From an uncultured Bacteroidaceae bacterium (GTDB lineage: Bacteria; Bacteroidota; Bacteroidia; Bacteroidales; Bacteroidaceae), in contig CAJOJA010000012.1 in NCBI GenBank assembly GCA_905234735.1, positions 1-64,000 of the forward strand: a stretch of DNA of 64,000 nt, read 5' to 3'. The translations under genes and the position numbers were made by a program. A model generated the notes under the pieces. That model had not been told where the DNA came from, did not search any database, and saw only the letters and a list, made by a program, of their open reading frames with translations. Within the stretch, counting starts at the first letter, position 1. Every line of letters starts with the position of its first letter. Positions 1-8,675 of the stretch are shown here, piece after piece.

Positions 1-49
1 AGCAGATTGCTAATCCGTGTGTAACGGCTATGTGCAATCTGCTTTTTTG
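1..49 (+). terminator. Intrinsic terminator of a gene left of the window
   Basis: A perfect 10-bp stem (AGCAGATTGC / GCAATCTGCT) encloses a 23-base loop that has its own small CCG/CGG stem, and is followed by TTTTTT on the plus strand. It would end a plus-strand transcript entering from the left. The T-run is on the plus side, so it is not the natural terminator of the minus-strand integrase that follows. Confidence 0.6.
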
Positions 50-86
50 TTAATAATCAAGAAGTCTTCCTATCTTGAGGGGTTTT

Positions 87-755
87 TCAGTGCCCTCTTT
101 TAAGGACATCTATATCGCATGGAGTTTTGTAGAGCTTTTGTAACTCTGCCAGTGTAAGGCTTTCCTTATTAACAGGTACAGTGGGTATTTTTTCAAGAAA
201 GTCATTTGGATTGGTGCGAATCATCTTGTCTCTGTATGCGATGTTGATAAAACCACGGAAGGTTGACCAATAGCCAGCTACTGAGTTGATGAACATAGGT
301 TTTCCGTTTCTTAGATTCTTGGCGGTTAGAAGGTATTTACGGAAGTTGTTGCAAAGGTCGATGTCCACCTCTTCACACCGGCATTTGCCACCGACAAAGA
401 ATTTGAAGTGCTCATAAACAAACTTCCATTTGGGATCTTTCCCCTGAAGTACTCTGTTGAAATAATCAAGGAAATCACCATGCATCTTAGATTTGTCAAA
501 GAAGTCGTACCTTTCGTTGACAACGCTCTCAAACCTACGGCATCGAATGGCTTCAGCCTTTTCTGTCATGATCTCGTTGAACTCCTTTTCTCGTTTGTTC
601 TGAGGGTCTGCATAGATGTAGATTCCTAACGATTCGTGGCGAGTGGTTTTCATCGTAACGATGTCCCGATAGCCTGGATAGTAATCCAGATAGAATGACA
701 GCATCCCATTTTTAATGGGGCGTGTCCTAAGTGTTACTGTCTTACAATACTGCAT
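87..755 (-). CDS. Truncated tyrosine recombinase/integrase (N-terminal half only)
   Basis: The 222-residue product has the N-terminal arm-type DNA-binding region (about residues 1-90) and the SAM-like core-binding domain (about 95-205) of Bacteroidetes tyrosine integrases. The end of the linker is visible as SLTLAELQKLY. Complete family members run to about 400 residues and carry an R...HxxR...Y catalytic domain; here the frame ends in a stop eight residues after the PCDID segment, so all catalytic residues are missing and the protein cannot recombine DNA. It may still bind its sites. The break lies near position 95, next to a foreign-looking sequence with a plus-strand terminator. It faces the same way as the HTH gene behind it, with a 112-bp gap. 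I read it as a relic of an integrated element. Confidence 0.85.
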   Translation of the reverse strand: MQYCKTVTLRTRPIKNGMLSFYLDYYPGYRDIVTMKTTRHESLGIYIYADPQNKREKEFNEIMTEKAEAIRCRRFESVVNERYDFFDKSKMHGDFLDYFNRVLQGKDPKWKFVYEHFKFFVGGKCRCEEVDIDLCNNFRKYLLTAKNLRNGKPMFINSVAGYWSTFRGFINIAYRDKMIRTNPNDFLEKIPTVPVNKESLTLAELQKLYKTPCDIDVLKRGH

Positions 756-867
756 AGTCTTTATAATTTAATTTGGTTGCAAATGTCTTTACTTATTTGA
801 TACTGATAGCTTTCATTCCTTTATAATTCATGATAAGGGCTGAATAAGTCTGAATAATTGGAAATCC

Positions 868-1293
868 TTATGTGAATTGTCGCTCATGGATCGTTTTTAT
901 GATATCCTCTTTGAGGAACAAGGCGAACCTTCCTTCATGGACTTTTCTTACATTGCTGTATCTTAGCATCCCGTAAACTTTGTCCCTGTCCATGTTGAAC
1001 TTCTCACATATCTGTTCTACAGTATAGTATTGGTCGCTGTATTTAGCCAAGGTGTTGTTTACGTCTTCAATGGCAGACCTGAGATAATAGGCTATACCAT
1101 GTTCTTTCTTGGATGGAATCTTATGCCTTGATACGAATGACCTTCTTGCACAAGTTGTAATACCAAGCATTTCTTCTACATCTGTGCCGGATAGCCATTC
1201 TGCACTTTCGTTCTTTTGCAGTTCTTCGCTTGCCTCATTCTTGGCAAACAGAGCTTCAACGGCTTTCAGTTCATAGAAGTTGACATGCTTCAC
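868..1293 (-). CDS. 3' part of frameshifted multi-HTH DNA-binding protein
   Basis: This 141-residue frame opens at GTG and carries two excisionase/MerR-like HTH modules (starting at WLSGTDVEEML and YYTVEQICEKF). It is not an independent gene. Reading this frame upstream past the GTG continues without a stop as KEIAKRFKV...GRTREANIPKITVKHVNFYEL, a sixth HTH module whose first part overlaps the tail of the previous gene in the other frame. One extra base in the AAA run at about 1372-1374 would join both frames into a protein of about 580 residues. It may be expressed only as a non-functional fragment. Confidence 0.75.
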   Translation of the reverse strand: MKHVNFYELKAVEALFAKNEASEELQKNESAEWLSGTDVEEMLGITTCARRSFVSRHKIPSKKEHGIAYYLRSAIEDVNNTLAKYSDQYYTVEQICEKFNMDRDKVYGMLRYSNVRKVHEGRFALFLKEDIIKTIHERQFT

Positions 1294-1295
1294 CG

Positions 1296-2612
1296 TTATC
1301 TTTGGAATGTTGGCCTCTCTTGTTCGCCCATGAACGTGATGAACCGTGACCTTGAAGCGTTTGGCAATCTCTTTGGAACTTCAAACTTCTCCGGGTCTCT
1401 GTTGAATAGCTGCTCAATAGCAGCCTCGTTATAGTAGTTCAAATGCTTTATAACAAGCTTTGGCGTTTTTGCTTCACGAGTCTTAGCCTGGACGTGTTTG
1501 GGCGTGACTCCATATTTTTCTGCTATTTGAGCAACAGAAATATAACCTTCTGGAATAGCACTGAGTTTCGGCAGTTTTGCTCTCCGCTCTTTTTCTTTCT
1601 CCAGAGAATTTGTTTCCATGCGCTCTTTGATAATGCGGTCAAACTCCTTTCTGTTGATGACAGTAAAACGTCCCTGTTTATGATTGTCTATTTCATAGTT
1701 ATGGACGTAGTAAGATATCTGGTCTTTTGAGAAATGGTACTTCTCCATGACTTCTGCGTATGTGTAATAGTTCGGATCGATGGATTCACGCTCACCTTTC
1801 AGCGTATCAATATGTGCCCTGGAGTAATAGACAGTTCTTCCTTGTGTAATACGTGGTATCTTGTTTCTGGTCACAAATGATAATACAGCTGCATGGCTCA
1901 TCTTGTATTTCTCCTCCAGTTGCGGAATAGTATAATAGTCACGTAAGTCAATATCCGCAATAAGTTGAGCAAAATGAACATCAACTAGAGCACGGTCAAA
2001 GAAGCAGTTGCGACCTTGGTATACTTTGGGGATGTTGTATTTCTCAACTCTGGTCATAATAGCCTTCTTTGAGCATTTGAACTTCTCCATGATTTGCCTG
2101 AAAGTGTAGTATTCGCGTTTCTCCTGCTTCTTCTCCGAATGAGACTGATAAGCTGGAGGATTGTCAAACAATCTCTCGATGTCAGCACGGCGGATAAGGG
2201 TCTTTCCCTTCATCTGAACAGCCTTAATCAAGCCACTGGCGAGTTCCCTATAAACAGAGGACTTACCAATGCCTAATAATTTTGCTGCTTCCCTTGGTGT
2301 TAGGAATGCCTTTCCATGAAGCACGTCCTTGGGGGTATCTTCCTTGTCTTCTGGATGTGCCTCGCAATAGTCAGCAATCTGCTTTTGCCGGATTGCTCTC
2401 TTGTAGTCCTTGTTATTGCACGAAGGTGAGCAATATATAGTGGTCATCTTATGTGCAATAAAGGATCTTCCACAATACTTACAGCGTTTCTGAATCTCCA
2501 TAAAAGTTGCATTTGTTAGTGAATTTTCGCTTGCTAAAGTGTCCCACAGTGTCCCACCACGTCCCATGGTGTCCCAGCTTGTATCCTCAATGTCATTTTG
2601 GCATTTTCCCAT
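1296..2612 (-). CDS. Multi-HTH DNA-binding protein with zinc finger, 5' part of frameshifted gene
   Basis: The product begins with a short zinc-finger-like motif (CKYCGRSF ... YCSPSCNNKDY) and continues with a tandem array of excisionase/MerR-like HTH modules of about 55-60 residues: FLTPREAAKLL, YYTFRQIMEKF, YYTIPQLEEKY, YYTYAEVMEKY and YISVAQIAEKY. Each ends in a wing-like QGR(x)3-5YY/FF stretch. The last 30 residues (from KRLPNASR) are out-of-frame readthrough after a one-base loss near 1373; the natural continuation lies in 868-1293. The ATG at 2501 (MEIQKRC) may be the real start, because residues 1-37 from 2612 are encoded by TGGGACAC repeats. It sits behind a truncated integrase, so a recombination-directionality or regulatory role is likely but inferred. 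Confidence 0.75.
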   Translation of the reverse strand: MGKCQNDIEDTSWDTMGRGGTLWDTLASENSLTNATFMEIQKRCKYCGRSFIAHKMTTIYCSPSCNNKDYKRAIRQKQIADYCEAHPEDKEDTPKDVLHGKAFLTPREAAKLLGIGKSSVYRELASGLIKAVQMKGKTLIRRADIERLFDNPPAYQSHSEKKQEKREYYTFRQIMEKFKCSKKAIMTRVEKYNIPKVYQGRNCFFDRALVDVHFAQLIADIDLRDYYTIPQLEEKYKMSHAAVLSFVTRNKIPRITQGRTVYYSRAHIDTLKGERESIDPNYYTYAEVMEKYHFSKDQISYYVHNYEIDNHKQGRFTVINRKEFDRIIKERMETNSLEKEKERRAKLPKLSAIPEGYISVAQIAEKYGVTPKHVQAKTREAKTPKLVIKHLNYYNEAAIEQLFNRDPEKFEVPKRLPNASRSRFITFMGEQERPTFQR

Positions 2613-2645
2613 GGTGTCCCAAGGTTGTGCCTACGATGTCATTTA
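2539..2645. repeat. Iteron-like TGGGACAC repeats before the multi-HTH gene
   Basis: The octamer TGGGACAC (minus strand) occurs at 2539-2546, 2549-2556, 2569-2576 and 2614-2621, and TGGGACG at 2560-2566. A longer imperfect direct repeat of about 37 bp ending in GGGACACCATGGGA occurs at 2562-2599 and 2607-2645. The block covers the 5' leader and the first codons of the HTH gene. Such direct repeats could be binding sites for the HTH protein or the integrase arm domain. Confidence 0.55.
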
Positions 2646-2692
2646 GGTGTGAATCTGACTTTCTGTTTTACACTCGCGGTAGAAATACGGTG

Positions 2693-2724
2693 CAAAAATA
2701 ACTGGAAAAACTGTAACTAACAAA
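2693..2724 (-). promoter_or_regulatory. Promoter of the multi-HTH gene
   Basis: On the minus strand a -33 TTTG (2724-2721) is followed after exactly 20 bp by TATTTTTG (2700-2693), fitting the Bacteroidetes TTTG-N19-21-TAnnTTTG consensus. Transcription would begin near 2686 and cross the TGGGACAC repeats. Confidence 0.6.
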
Positions 2725-2749
2725 TATGCAACTCGAAGTGTTAAAATGC

Positions 2750-2775
2750 AAAAAGTCCCTCATTTAGAGGGACTT
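2750..2775 (-). terminator. Intrinsic terminator downstream of mnmE
   Basis: A perfect 9-bp stem AAGTCCCTC / GAGGGACTT with a 5-base loop is followed on the minus strand by TTTTT. It lies 43 bp past the mnmE stop and would close the serS-to-mnmE run before the mobile-element remnant begins. Confidence 0.75.
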
Positions 2776-2817
2776 AGTTCAAATTACTCCAAGTTGTTCA
2801 GAGTTGTTTATAAGGGG

Positions 2818-4110
2818 TCACTTGCCCACGCAGAAGTGCTGAAAGATGTTGTTGAGGGTTTCTTGACTGGTAACGGTGCCTCCTGTGATTTCGCCCAGGT
2901 CGGATAGGACGAGGCGGAGGTCTTCGGCTATGAGGTCGCCGGGGAGGTTGGTGTTTAGGCCTTCGATGACGCGCTGAAGGCTGGATTTGGCACTGCAGAG
3001 GGATTCATAGTGACGGGCGTTGGTGACGATGATGTCGGTGTCAGAGAATATGGGTGCAGCGGCAATGAGCTGCTGCTTGAGAGCATCGAGGCCTATGCCG
3101 TATTTGGCCTGGAAAGGCTCGGTCTTGTTCTCAATGTGGATGACTGTTTGGTTGTCACGGACGGGAATGTCGGGGTATGGTACCCCCGGTTCTGTCATCA
3201 TCAGAATGATGTGAGCGTGCTGTGCGGCAGCTATGGAGCGTTCGATACCCATACGTTCTATACAGTCATCGGTATGGCGGATGCCAGCAGTGTCGATGAA
3301 ACGGAAACTGATGCCGCCGAGCTGGATGGTGTCTTCGATGGCATCTCGGGTTGTGCCTTGAATGTCGCTGACGATGGCCCGTTCCTCGCCGAGCAGGGCG
3401 TTTAGGAGGGTTGATTTGCCAACGTTGGGTGCACCGACGATGGCTACGGGTATGCCCTTTTTGAGGGCATTGCCGGCCTGGAAGGAGTCGGCTAAACGGG
3501 TGATATGGTTGTCAATAGTCTTTGAAAATGCGAGTAGCTCGCTGCGGTCAGCAAACTCCAAGTCCTCGTGGTCGGAGAAGTCGAGCTCAAGTTCAAGCAA
3601 GGAGGTGAGTCTGAGCAGGTATTCGCGCAGTTGGGCGAGTTCCGAGGAAATGCCGCCCCGCAGTTGGCTCATGGCCAGTTGGTGTGTGGCCTTGTTGGTG
3701 GATGATATGAGGTCGGCAACGGCCTCGGCTTGCGTAAGGTCCATTTTTCCATTGAGATAGGCACGTTGGGTAAACTCGCCAGGACGGGCCATACGACAGC
3801 CGTTTTCAATCAGCAATTCCAATACCTTGTTTAATATATAGCGCGAGCCGTGACAGGAGACTTCCGCAGAATTTTCACCTGTGTAGCTGTGTGGGGCATA
3901 GAAGACGGCGACCATCACCTCGTCGAGGACATCATCTCCGTTGAGGATATGTCCGTAGTGAATGGTGTTGGCTGTAACGCTTGTAACATCCTTGGAGAAT
4001 ATGCGTGAAAGAATCTCAAGAGAATGGTTTCCTGAGATTCTTATGATGCCTAAAGCCCCACCAGGTGCGGTGGCAAGAGCACAGATTGTATCAGAATGTA
4101 TAATTGACAA
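2818..4110 (-). CDS. mnmE: tRNA uridine-5-carboxymethylaminomethyl(34) synthesis GTPase MnmE
   Basis: MnmE (TrmE), with MnmG, installs the carboxymethylaminomethyl group at U34 of certain tRNAs. Visible are the N-terminal tetrahydrofolate-binding domain ([12 protein letters not shown], then [18 protein letters not shown]), a central G domain with GAPNVGKST at about residue 225 and DTAGIR, and the hallmark C-terminal CVGK. No in-frame ATG lies close to the conserved N-terminus. An upstream in-frame ATG at 4224 would add 38 residues encoded inside the nucleoside phosphorylase gene, so I prefer TTG at 4110 (then [10 protein letters not shown]), giving 430 residues against a usual 450-460. It follows the phosphorylase with a 14-bp gap and is the last gene of its run. 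Its 3' end borders an integrase remnant. Confidence 0.9.
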   Translation of the reverse strand: MSIIHSDTICALATAPGGALGIIRISGNHSLEILSRIFSKDVTSVTANTIHYGHILNGDDVLDEVMVAVFYAPHSYTGENSAEVSCHGSRYILNKVLELLIENGCRMARPGEFTQRAYLNGKMDLTQAEAVADLISSTNKATHQLAMSQLRGGISSELAQLREYLLRLTSLLELELDFSDHEDLEFADRSELLAFSKTIDNHITRLADSFQAGNALKKGIPVAIVGAPNVGKSTLLNALLGEERAIVSDIQGTTRDAIEDTIQLGGISFRFIDTAGIRHTDDCIERMGIERSIAAAQHAHIILMMTEPGVPYPDIPVRDNQTVIHIENKTEPFQAKYGIGLDALKQQLIAAAPIFSDTDIIVTNARHYESLCSAKSSLQRVIEGLNTNLPGDLIAEDLRLVLSDLGEITGGTVTSQETLNNIFQHFCVGK

Positions 4111-4124
4111 CTGATAGTGGAGAA

Positions 4125-5000
4125 TTAGATGCGTTCGAGCACAAGTTGGATGAGCTTGTCGATGGAGTTCTTGTAGTTCGTGTTCATCTCCTGGGCATAG
4201 CGGTTGGCGATGACCATGCAACACGACATTGCACGATGTCCGAGGAGTGAGGCGAGACCTGCAAGGGCGGACGACTCCATCTCGAAATTGCAGATGTGCA
4301 TGCCGTCGTACTCGAAGGATTCTACCTTTTCGTTCTGCCTGGGGTCGGCAATGGGGGCACGTAGCACGCGTCCCTGGGGACCATAGAATCCACCGCAGGC
4401 GATGGTATAGCCGCGAACCATGTCGTCGCCGGCTATCTGATTAATGAGTTCGGGGTCGGCTTGGGCCACGTAGGGAGCACAGAGCAGTGGGTTCCAGTCC
4501 ATGTGGTGCTTGAATGCTTCCTCCATCTTAAGGTCGCAAACGTCGTTACGTCCGGCATAGAAATTCAGCAGACCATCGAAACCGATGCTTTTTACGCTGG
4601 CTACGAAACATCCCGTCGGCGTATAGGGCTGTAATCCTCCACAAGTGCCGATGCGCACCATCGTCAGCGTGCGGTGTTCGGGCTTCTCCATGCGGGTCTT
4701 GTAGTCGATGTTGGCAAGAGTGTCGAGTTCGTTGGCAACGATGTCGATGTTGTCACACCCGATGCCGTGCGATTGGGCCGTAATGCGCTTGCCCTTGTAT
4801 GTGCCGGTGATGGTGTGGAATTCGCGGCTGCTGACTTCGAATTCCTTGGAGTCGAAGTGCTGAGCGATAGTGTCTACACGTGCAGGGTCTCCAACGAGGA
4901 TAACTTTGTCAGCCAAGAACTCGGGAAGCAGGTGTAAGTGGAAGCACGAGCCGTCCTCGTTGATAATCAGTTCTGATTCTGCAAATCTTTTGGGTTCCAT
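4125..5000 (-). CDS. Nucleoside phosphorylase (uridine/purine phosphorylase family)
   Basis: The 291-residue product belongs to the NP-I nucleoside phosphorylase superfamily, which splits nucleosides with phosphate to base and ribose-1-phosphate in salvage. Seen are the phosphate-binding LVGDPARVD near residue 37, the [10 protein letters not shown] block near 115, the NFEMESSAL ribose-binding motif near 240, and a typical N-terminal extension of the Bacteroidetes clade. Substrate (uridine or purine) cannot be settled from sequence alone. A good Shine-Dalgarno-like AAGGAG sits 5 bases before the ATG. It lies 21 bp after the WD40-like gene and 14 bp before mnmE. Confidence 0.85.
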   Translation of the reverse strand: MEPKRFAESELIINEDGSCFHLHLLPEFLADKVILVGDPARVDTIAQHFDSKEFEVSSREFHTITGTYKGKRITAQSHGIGCDNIDIVANELDTLANIDYKTRMEKPEHRTLTMVRIGTCGGLQPYTPTGCFVASVKSIGFDGLLNFYAGRNDVCDLKMEEAFKHHMDWNPLLCAPYVAQADPELINQIAGDDMVRGYTIACGGFYGPQGRVLRAPIADPRQNEKVESFEYDGMHICNFEMESSALAGLASLLGHRAMSCCMVIANRYAQEMNTNYKNSIDKLIQLVLERI

Positions 5001-5021
5001 AGTATCTCCTTTCTTTATGTG

Positions 5022-6281
5022 TTATAGTCCAAGCTCTAACCTACGTATTTCGTTTTCCTGATGTTTGATTTGTTTCATCAGGCTTTCCTCGCTCTTCTCC
5101 AGCATTAAGATTTCTCCTTTTAACTGTACGCGTTGGGCCTCCGAGGCATTGTAGTAGTTGGTGCGCAAGCGAGACAGCGTAGTCGTTGCCTTATAAAGTT
5201 CATCCATGTTCTTGACGCGTAGGTCAAACAGTTGCAAGGCCTGCTGGGAACGGAAGTCTTTACGCTGGTGATAGATTTGTTTGTCGGTGACGATGAATTC
5301 GAACTCGTGTTCGTTCTCTGTATGTTTTGTATTTTTTGCTTCGCGCAAGCGGAATTGAGCTCTACGTACCTCATTGGCGTCCGACCATGTTTCCTTGATG
5401 GAGGTGAGACGACCCAGGCGACGCAGTTTCTCTATTTCCATCTCTTCAGGAACATAAACCTTACGTGTATCGTTGGGGATGAAGGCGTAGATGCACACTT
5501 TGCCAGCTGGTTGGTTGCGGTCGGTCACGAACCATCCGAGATGGTTGTTCTCATCGACGATGTACAGATAGTCGTTGGCAGGTGAGTTAAAGGGCATACC
5601 GATATTTTCGGGGGTCAGGTAACGATGTAGTTCAGCGTCGTAGCGCGACATGAAGATATCGTATCCGCCCAGACTTTCTGGACCTTGTGCGGCAAAGTAT
5701 ATGGTTGTGCCATCCGTCATCACGAAAGGATAGTTTTGGTTTTCCTTATCGTCAAAGAGGCCGGCAAGTGGTTCGGCATTTGACTTGGAACCATCGCTGT
5801 AGATAGTCTGTTCATAGAGGTTAAGCATGCCTTTGCCATTGTTTTGTGCAAAGATGATTTGGTCGCCCATCTGCGATTGGAATAGGGTGCATCCCTTGTT
5901 GTCCGTAGTGCCGAAGTAATCATTCGTCCGCATGACTCTACCACTTTCCGGACTTAGGGGAATATGGTCTAATACACGGTTGAGAGGAACGACGATACTA
6001 TCCACATACGTCACCTGCTCCACTGCATTCAGTTTGATTTGGGCTTTCTGTAGCCATAGTAGCTTTTGTTCCTGTTCTGTTGTCGGCTGTTTGCTCTTTT
6101 GGAGTATTTCGATTTCGTCGTTCAGCAGTTGCTCGGCTTCCGTGAAATTGTAGGTAGCCAAAGCCTCCTGAAGATTTTTATCAGGGAGCTTTGGCTTATT
6201 CTGTGTTGCACCTTTTCTTCTTTGTGCCTGCAGGCTGGACAGCACCAGCAACATTAGCAAAGACAAAAGTATCCTCTTCAT
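5022..6281 (-). CDS. Exported WD40-like (PD40) repeat protein with coiled-coil C-terminus
   Basis: A signal peptide (MKRILLSLLMLLVLSSLQAQ) precedes a helical region (residues 30-110), a PD40/WD40-like beta-propeller part (about 125-270, with blades such as YPFVMTDGTTIYFAAQG and SLGGYDIFMSRYD) and a strongly charged C-terminal coiled coil (about 290-419). The propeller blades resemble those of envelope proteins such as PorE of the type IX secretion system, but there is no OmpA-like peptidoglycan-binding domain. I infer a periplasmic protein, possibly a scaffold. Function is unknown. It sits 9 bp after nfnAB in the serS run. Confidence 0.7.
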   Translation of the reverse strand: MKRILLSLLMLLVLSSLQAQRRKGATQNKPKLPDKNLQEALATYNFTEAEQLLNDEIEILQKSKQPTTEQEQKLLWLQKAQIKLNAVEQVTYVDSIVVPLNRVLDHIPLSPESGRVMRTNDYFGTTDNKGCTLFQSQMGDQIIFAQNNGKGMLNLYEQTIYSDGSKSNAEPLAGLFDDKENQNYPFVMTDGTTIYFAAQGPESLGGYDIFMSRYDAELHRYLTPENIGMPFNSPANDYLYIVDENNHLGWFVTDRNQPAGKVCIYAFIPNDTRKVYVPEEMEIEKLRRLGRLTSIKETWSDANEVRRAQFRLREAKNTKHTENEHEFEFIVTDKQIYHQRKDFRSQQALQLFDLRVKNMDELYKATTTLSRLRTNYYNASEAQRVQLKGEILMLEKSEESLMKQIKHQENEIRRLELGL

Positions 6282-6290
6282 ATGTACTGT

Positions 6291-8648
6291 TTACTTATTC
6301 TTCAAGTATTCGTCCATTGCTGCTGCAGCGCGTCGTCCGTCGCCCATAGCCAGGATGACGGTTGCACCACCACGTACGATGTCGCCACCAGCAAAGATGG
6401 TCGGGATGTTCGTCTGCATGCCTTCGTTCACCACGATAGTGTTCTTACGGCCCAGTTCCAGTCCTTCGATGCTGGTAGGCACGATGGGGTTGGGGCTTAC
6501 GCCGACAGCTACAATAGCTTGGTCAATCTGACGCGTCTCCGTAGCACCTGGGATGGGCTGTGGGCTGCGACGTCCGCTGGCATCGGGTTCGCCCAGTTCC
6601 ATCTTTTGCAGTACCACTTCGGTAACGTTGCCCTTCTCGTCGGCATGATACTCGATGGGATTGTGCAGGGTTAGGAATTCGATACCCTCCTCCTTGGCGT
6701 GCTTCACCTCTTCCAGTCTGGCGGGCATTTCGGCCTCGCTGCGACGATAGGCAATGAAGACATGCTCTGCACCCAAACGCTTGGCCGTACGGCACGAGTC
6801 CATGGCCGTATTACCGCCACCGACAACCATCACGTTCTTTGCTTTCTTGATGGGTGTGTCGTAGGCGGGATTCGAAGCGTCCATCAGGTTCACGCGGGTC
6901 AGGTATTCGTTGCTCGACATTACGCCGTTGGAGTTCTCGCCTGGGATGTTCATGAAGTTGGGCAGACCTGCACCAGAACCTACGAAGATGCCCTCGAAGC
7001 CTTGTTCCTCCAGTTCCTTGACGGAGATGGTCTTGCCGATGATGCAGTCCTTTACGAAATGTACGCCTATCTTCTCAAGGTTATTAATTTCCACGTCCAC
7101 AATCTTATTGGGCAGACGGAACTCGGGGATGCCGTACTTCAGTACACCACCGATTTCGTGCAAAGCCTCGAAGACGGTGACGTCGTAGCCCATCTTGGCC
7201 ATATCGCCGGCAAAACTCAGTCCGCTGGGACCGGAGCCGACGACGGCAATCTTCTTGCCGTTCTTCTCTTCCACCTCGGGCAGGGCAATGTTGCCGCTCT
7301 CGCGTTCGTAGTCGGCGGCGAAGCGCTCCAGATTGCCGATAGCAACGGCGGGCTCCTTCATCTTCAAATGTATGCACTGAGCCTCGCATTGCTTCTCCTG
7401 AGGGCAAACACGACCGCAGACAGCGGGCAGTGAACTGGTGCTCTTCAGAACGCGAGCCGCATCGAGGAAGTGCCCGCGTTCGATGTTCTTGATGAACGAG
7501 GGGATGTTGATATTGACGGGACAGCCTTGCATACAGGTGGGATTGGCGCAGTCGAGGCAGCGCTTGGCCTCGCGTTGTGCCTGTTCTACGGTAAGTCCCT
7601 GGTTTACCTCCTCGGTGCGAGTGGTAGCACGATATACAGGGTCGAGTTCAGGCATCTGGCAACGCTCTATCTGTGTGCGTTCCTTTGCCTTCATGCTCTT
7701 GCGCAGTTCGTCGCGCCAGGGGGCGTTGCGGTCGGTAAGTTCGGAGAGGGGAGTGGCCTCTGTGGTGGCGGTGGTATCGCCGCATGCGGAACAATTGGAG
7801 CCTTCCTTCTTTGCAATTGCTGGCTCCTGGTGTGTCTGATAGGCTTCCATTGCGGCCAGTTCCTCTGCCTTGAAGGCACCAGCACGGCGCAACATTTCGT
7901 CGAAGTCAACCTGATGTCCGTCGAATTCTGGACCGTCGACACAAACGAAACGGGTCTTACCTCCAACGGTGATACGGCAAGCGCCGCACATGCCTGTGCC
8001 GTCGACCATGATAGTGTTCAACGATACATCTGTGGGAATCTCGTATTTCTTGGTTAGCAAGCAGCAGAACTTCATCATGATGGCGGGACCGATGGCAAAC
8101 ACCTTGTCAACCTTCTCGCGCTGGATGACCTGCTCAATGCCGACGGTCACAACGCCCTTCTGGCCATACGAGCCGTCGTCCGTCATGATGATGACTTCGT
8201 CGCTCGACTTACGAACCTCGTCCTCCAATATAATCAGGTCCTTCGAACGTCCGGCCAGAACGCTGACAACGCGGTTGCCTGCGGCCTTCAGGGCCTGGAT
8301 GATGGGCAACATGGGAGCAACGCCCACACCACCTCCGGCGCAAACCACGGTGCCGAAGTTCTCGATGTGTGTGGCACGTCCCAGAGGACCTACGACGTCG
8401 GTGATGTAGTCGCCTTCGTTGAGGGAACAGAGCTTCGTCGTAGAGGCACCAACGGTCTGGATGACGAGTGTGATGGTGCCAGCCTTCGTGTCGCTGCCGG
8501 CAATGGTCAGGGGGATGCGTTCACCATTCTCACCTACTCGTACAATGACGAAGTGTCCTGCACGACGGGCTTTGGCAATGAGCGGGGCCTCGACCACCAA
8601 CTTGAATACCTTCTCGCTGAACTGTTCTTTCTTGACAATCTTGTTCAT
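6291..8648 (-). CDS. Fused NfnAB-type NADH-dependent ferredoxin:NADP+ oxidoreductase / glutamate synthase-like protein
   Basis: Two proteins are joined in one chain of 785 residues. Residues 1 to about 275 are an NfnA/PyrK-like flavin and NAD-binding module with a [2Fe-2S] cluster (GTGMCGACRI ... FVCVDG). From about residue 315 comes the NfnB/GltA-like part with two [4Fe-4S] motifs (CLDCANPTCMQGCP; CGRVCPQEKQC), an FAD-binding GSGPSG near 464 and an NADPH-binding GGGNTAMD near 603. Nfn bifurcates electrons from NADPH between ferredoxin and NAD+. The fused form is common in Bacteroidales, where it is annotated as a dihydroorotate dehydrogenase electron-transfer subunit joined to glutamate synthase. 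No glutamine amidotransferase or synthase domain is present, so glutamate synthesis is unlikely. The ATG at 8648 is preferred over a TTG three codons upstream. Confidence 0.88.
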   Translation of the reverse strand: MNKIVKKEQFSEKVFKLVVEAPLIAKARRAGHFVIVRVGENGERIPLTIAGSDTKAGTITLVIQTVGASTTKLCSLNEGDYITDVVGPLGRATHIENFGTVVCAGGGVGVAPMLPIIQALKAAGNRVVSVLAGRSKDLIILEDEVRKSSDEVIIMTDDGSYGQKGVVTVGIEQVIQREKVDKVFAIGPAIMMKFCCLLTKKYEIPTDVSLNTIMVDGTGMCGACRITVGGKTRFVCVDGPEFDGHQVDFDEMLRRAGAFKAEELAAMEAYQTHQEPAIAKKEGSNCSACGDTTATTEATPLSELTDRNAPWRDELRKSMKAKERTQIERCQMPELDPVYRATTRTEEVNQGLTVEQAQREAKRCLDCANPTCMQGCPVNINIPSFIKNIERGHFLDAARVLKSTSSLPAVCGRVCPQEKQCEAQCIHLKMKEPAVAIGNLERFAADYERESGNIALPEVEEKNGKKIAVVGSGPSGLSFAGDMAKMGYDVTVFEALHEIGGVLKYGIPEFRLPNKIVDVEINNLEKIGVHFVKDCIIGKTISVKELEEQGFEGIFVGSGAGLPNFMNIPGENSNGVMSSNEYLTRVNLMDASNPAYDTPIKKAKNVMVVGGGNTAMDSCRTAKRLGAEHVFIAYRRSEAEMPARLEEVKHAKEEGIEFLTLHNPIEYHADEKGNVTEVVLQKMELGEPDASGRRSPQPIPGATETRQIDQAIVAVGVSPNPIVPTSIEGLELGRKNTIVVNEGMQTNIPTIFAGGDIVRGGATVILAMGDGRRAAAAMDEYLKNK

Positions 8649-8675
8649 AGTTCTCAATCTTTTTTACCTTATTCT

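Noticed and set aside
1..49. Possible tRNA or attachment stem at the left edge
   Set aside because: The stem has no T-arm or anticodon arm; a T-run after it marks a terminator.
1372..1380. Programmed -1 frameshift in the multi-HTH gene
   Set aside because: No X-XXY-YYZ slippery heptamer or downstream stem is visible at the switch; loss of one A in a short run is simpler.
2539..2645. CRISPR-like repeats
   Set aside because: The repeat unit is only 8 bases, spacing is uneven and one copy is inside a gene; there are no cas genes.
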